From: Deltaproteobacteria bacterium
GTDB lineage: Bacteria > Desulfobacterota > GWC2-55-46 > DRQE01
Assembly: GCA_030631875.1 (NCBI GenBank)
Contig: DAOVKH010000114.1
Span: 1 to 5,930 of the forward strand
Length of the DNA: 5,930 nt
Direction of reading: 5' to 3'
Shown: in pieces, positions 5,349 through 5,930 of the stretch
Position numbering within the stretch: the stretch's first letter is position 1
Layout of the letters: the number at the start of each line of letters is the position of its first letter
The notes under the pieces: model-generated
Database searches by the model: none
Told to the model about the DNA's origin: nothing
What the model saw: the letters and a program-made list of their open reading frames with translations, nothing else
Translations under genes and position numbers: made by a program

Positions 5349-5930
5349 TTAATGCCGCGATAATTCGCTCGGCGCGGCCTTTACGCTCCATGCGTCCGTA
5401 ATATTAAGCTCATGTGCGATCAAGCTCTTTGTTGAGTCTGCCGAAGCCCTTGACTTAAAGAATCCTACCCGCACCCTATACCAGAGTGTTCCGTTAAGGG
5501 TGAATTCTGTAATGTATGGGGCAAAGTCCATCTCTCTTAGCATCTCTGATGTTGCGTCGGCCTCACTGCGTGACGTATATGACGCGACGTTCACGACCCA
5601 TTCGTTGGCAGGCGAGGTGGTACTTCTCTTTACACTCTTATTCGGGTTGGCTATCATAGAGAGTGCTTCGTTGGCGTACTTGGCGACCCACTCATCATCG
5701 TCGTTATTGGTAGCGTTTGTCAGCACCTTTACGGCATTGGCGTCTCCTATCTTTCCGAGCGATAGGGCGGCCTCGCGTCTTACGAATGATTCAGGGTCTT
5801 CTTCGAGGGCACGTTTTAGTGCTCTTACGGAGTCGGCTCCGCTTGCTTCACCGAGTTCCCTTGCCGCTTCATTGCGGTCTATCCACGGGCGCGACCAGTC
5901 TCTGAGTATCTCGATGTTTTCTTCTACCGA
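5349..5930 (-). CDS. HEAT-repeat protein with C-terminal SPOR domain (N terminus outside window)
   Basis: The reading frame is open to the right edge of the window, giving 193 visible residues, so the true start is off-window. An internal GTG at 5726 is not a convincing start, because homologous repeat sequence continues upstream of it. Counting from the edge, residues 7-95 form about three HEAT-like helical repeats. The clearest is SFVRREAALSLGKIGDANAV (48-67), of the PBS-lyase/HEAT type. A Ser/Thr/Asn-rich linker (96-108) follows. Residues 109-183 are a SPOR domain: EWVVNVASYTSRSEAD at its start and LWYRVRVGFFKSRASAD in its second half. SPOR domains bind peptidoglycan strands lacking stem peptides and target proteins to the division site or cell wall. 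That would place the HEAT repeats, usually protein-binding, in the periplasm. No signal peptide or membrane anchor can be seen because the N terminus is missing. The DUF2914 gene follows after 34 bp, likely in the same transcript. Confidence 0.85.
   Translation of the reverse strand, partial: SVEENIEILRDWSRPWIDRNEAARELGEASGADSVRALKRALEEDPESFVRREAALSLGKIGDANAVKVLTNATNNDDDEWVAKYANEALSMIANPNKSVKRSTTSPANEWVVNVASYTSRSEADATSEMLREMDFAPYITEFTLNGTLWYRVRVGFFKSRASADSTKSLIAHELNITDAWSVKAAPSELSRH

Noticed and set aside
5724..5726. GTG at 5724-5726 (minus strand) as the start of a small SPOR protein
   Set aside because: The frame stays open to the window edge, and HEAT-repeat sequence continues upstream without a break, so this codon is internal.
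5088..5905. Plus-strand open frames at 5088-5303 and 5717-5905
   Set aside because: Both are antisense to the DUF2914 and HEAT-SPOR genes, have low-complexity translations and show no recognisable motif.
1..5930. Mobile element, CRISPR array, tRNA or rRNA gene
   Set aside because: No transposase, spaced direct repeats, cloverleaf sequence or rRNA motif was seen on either strand by eye.

Overview
The window reads as bacterial chromosome of middling GC content. The protein families and the gene order mnmA, mtaB, rnc, radical-SAM resemble Deltaproteobacteria/Desulfobacterota-like or neighbouring Gram-negative lineages. That placement rests on family resemblance only and is tentative. A Gram-negative envelope is suggested by a SPOR-domain protein and a secreted DUF2914 protein. 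ATA is a common isoleucine codon: all six Ile codons of iscU are ATA. GTG starts are frequent.

Left part (1-858), plus strand: the C-terminal third of a cysteine desulfurase (IscS/NifS type, with its catalytic-loop Cys) is followed by a complete iscU scaffold gene. A clear intrinsic terminator (stem 822-829/840-847 plus a T tract) closes this iscSU unit. A perfect TATAAT lies directly upstream of the terminator and may be the -10 box of the next unit.

Middle part (878-4908), plus strand: four tightly packed genes. They are mnmA (tRNA U34 2-thiolation), mtaB (tRNA t6A37 methylthiolation), rnc (RNase III) and an Elp3-like radical SAM protein. Junctions are an 8-bp overlap, an ATGA overlap and a 5-bp gap, so this is almost certainly one operon with translational coupling. 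The theme is sulfur and Fe-S delivery to tRNA. IscS mobilises cysteine sulfur, IscU builds clusters, MnmA uses persulfide (or a cluster) to make s2U34, and MtaB is itself a two-cluster radical SAM enzyme that makes ms2t6A37. RNase III adds an RNA-processing function. The radical SAM gene ends early for its family, at a convergent junction.

Right part (4916-5930), minus strand: a two-gene envelope unit read toward the middle. The upstream gene, open at the window edge, encodes HEAT-like repeats joined to a C-terminal SPOR (peptidoglycan-binding) domain. After 34 bp comes a small exported protein consisting of a signal peptide and a DUF2914 domain. The two converge on the radical SAM gene with only 7 bp between stop codons.

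No RNA genes, mobile elements, CRISPR arrays or large repeats were seen, and no gene-free stretch exceeds 100 bases. Most of the window is housekeeping. The least-described parts are the HEAT-SPOR/DUF2914 pair, the nested terminator/promoter before mnmA, and the shortened radical SAM protein.
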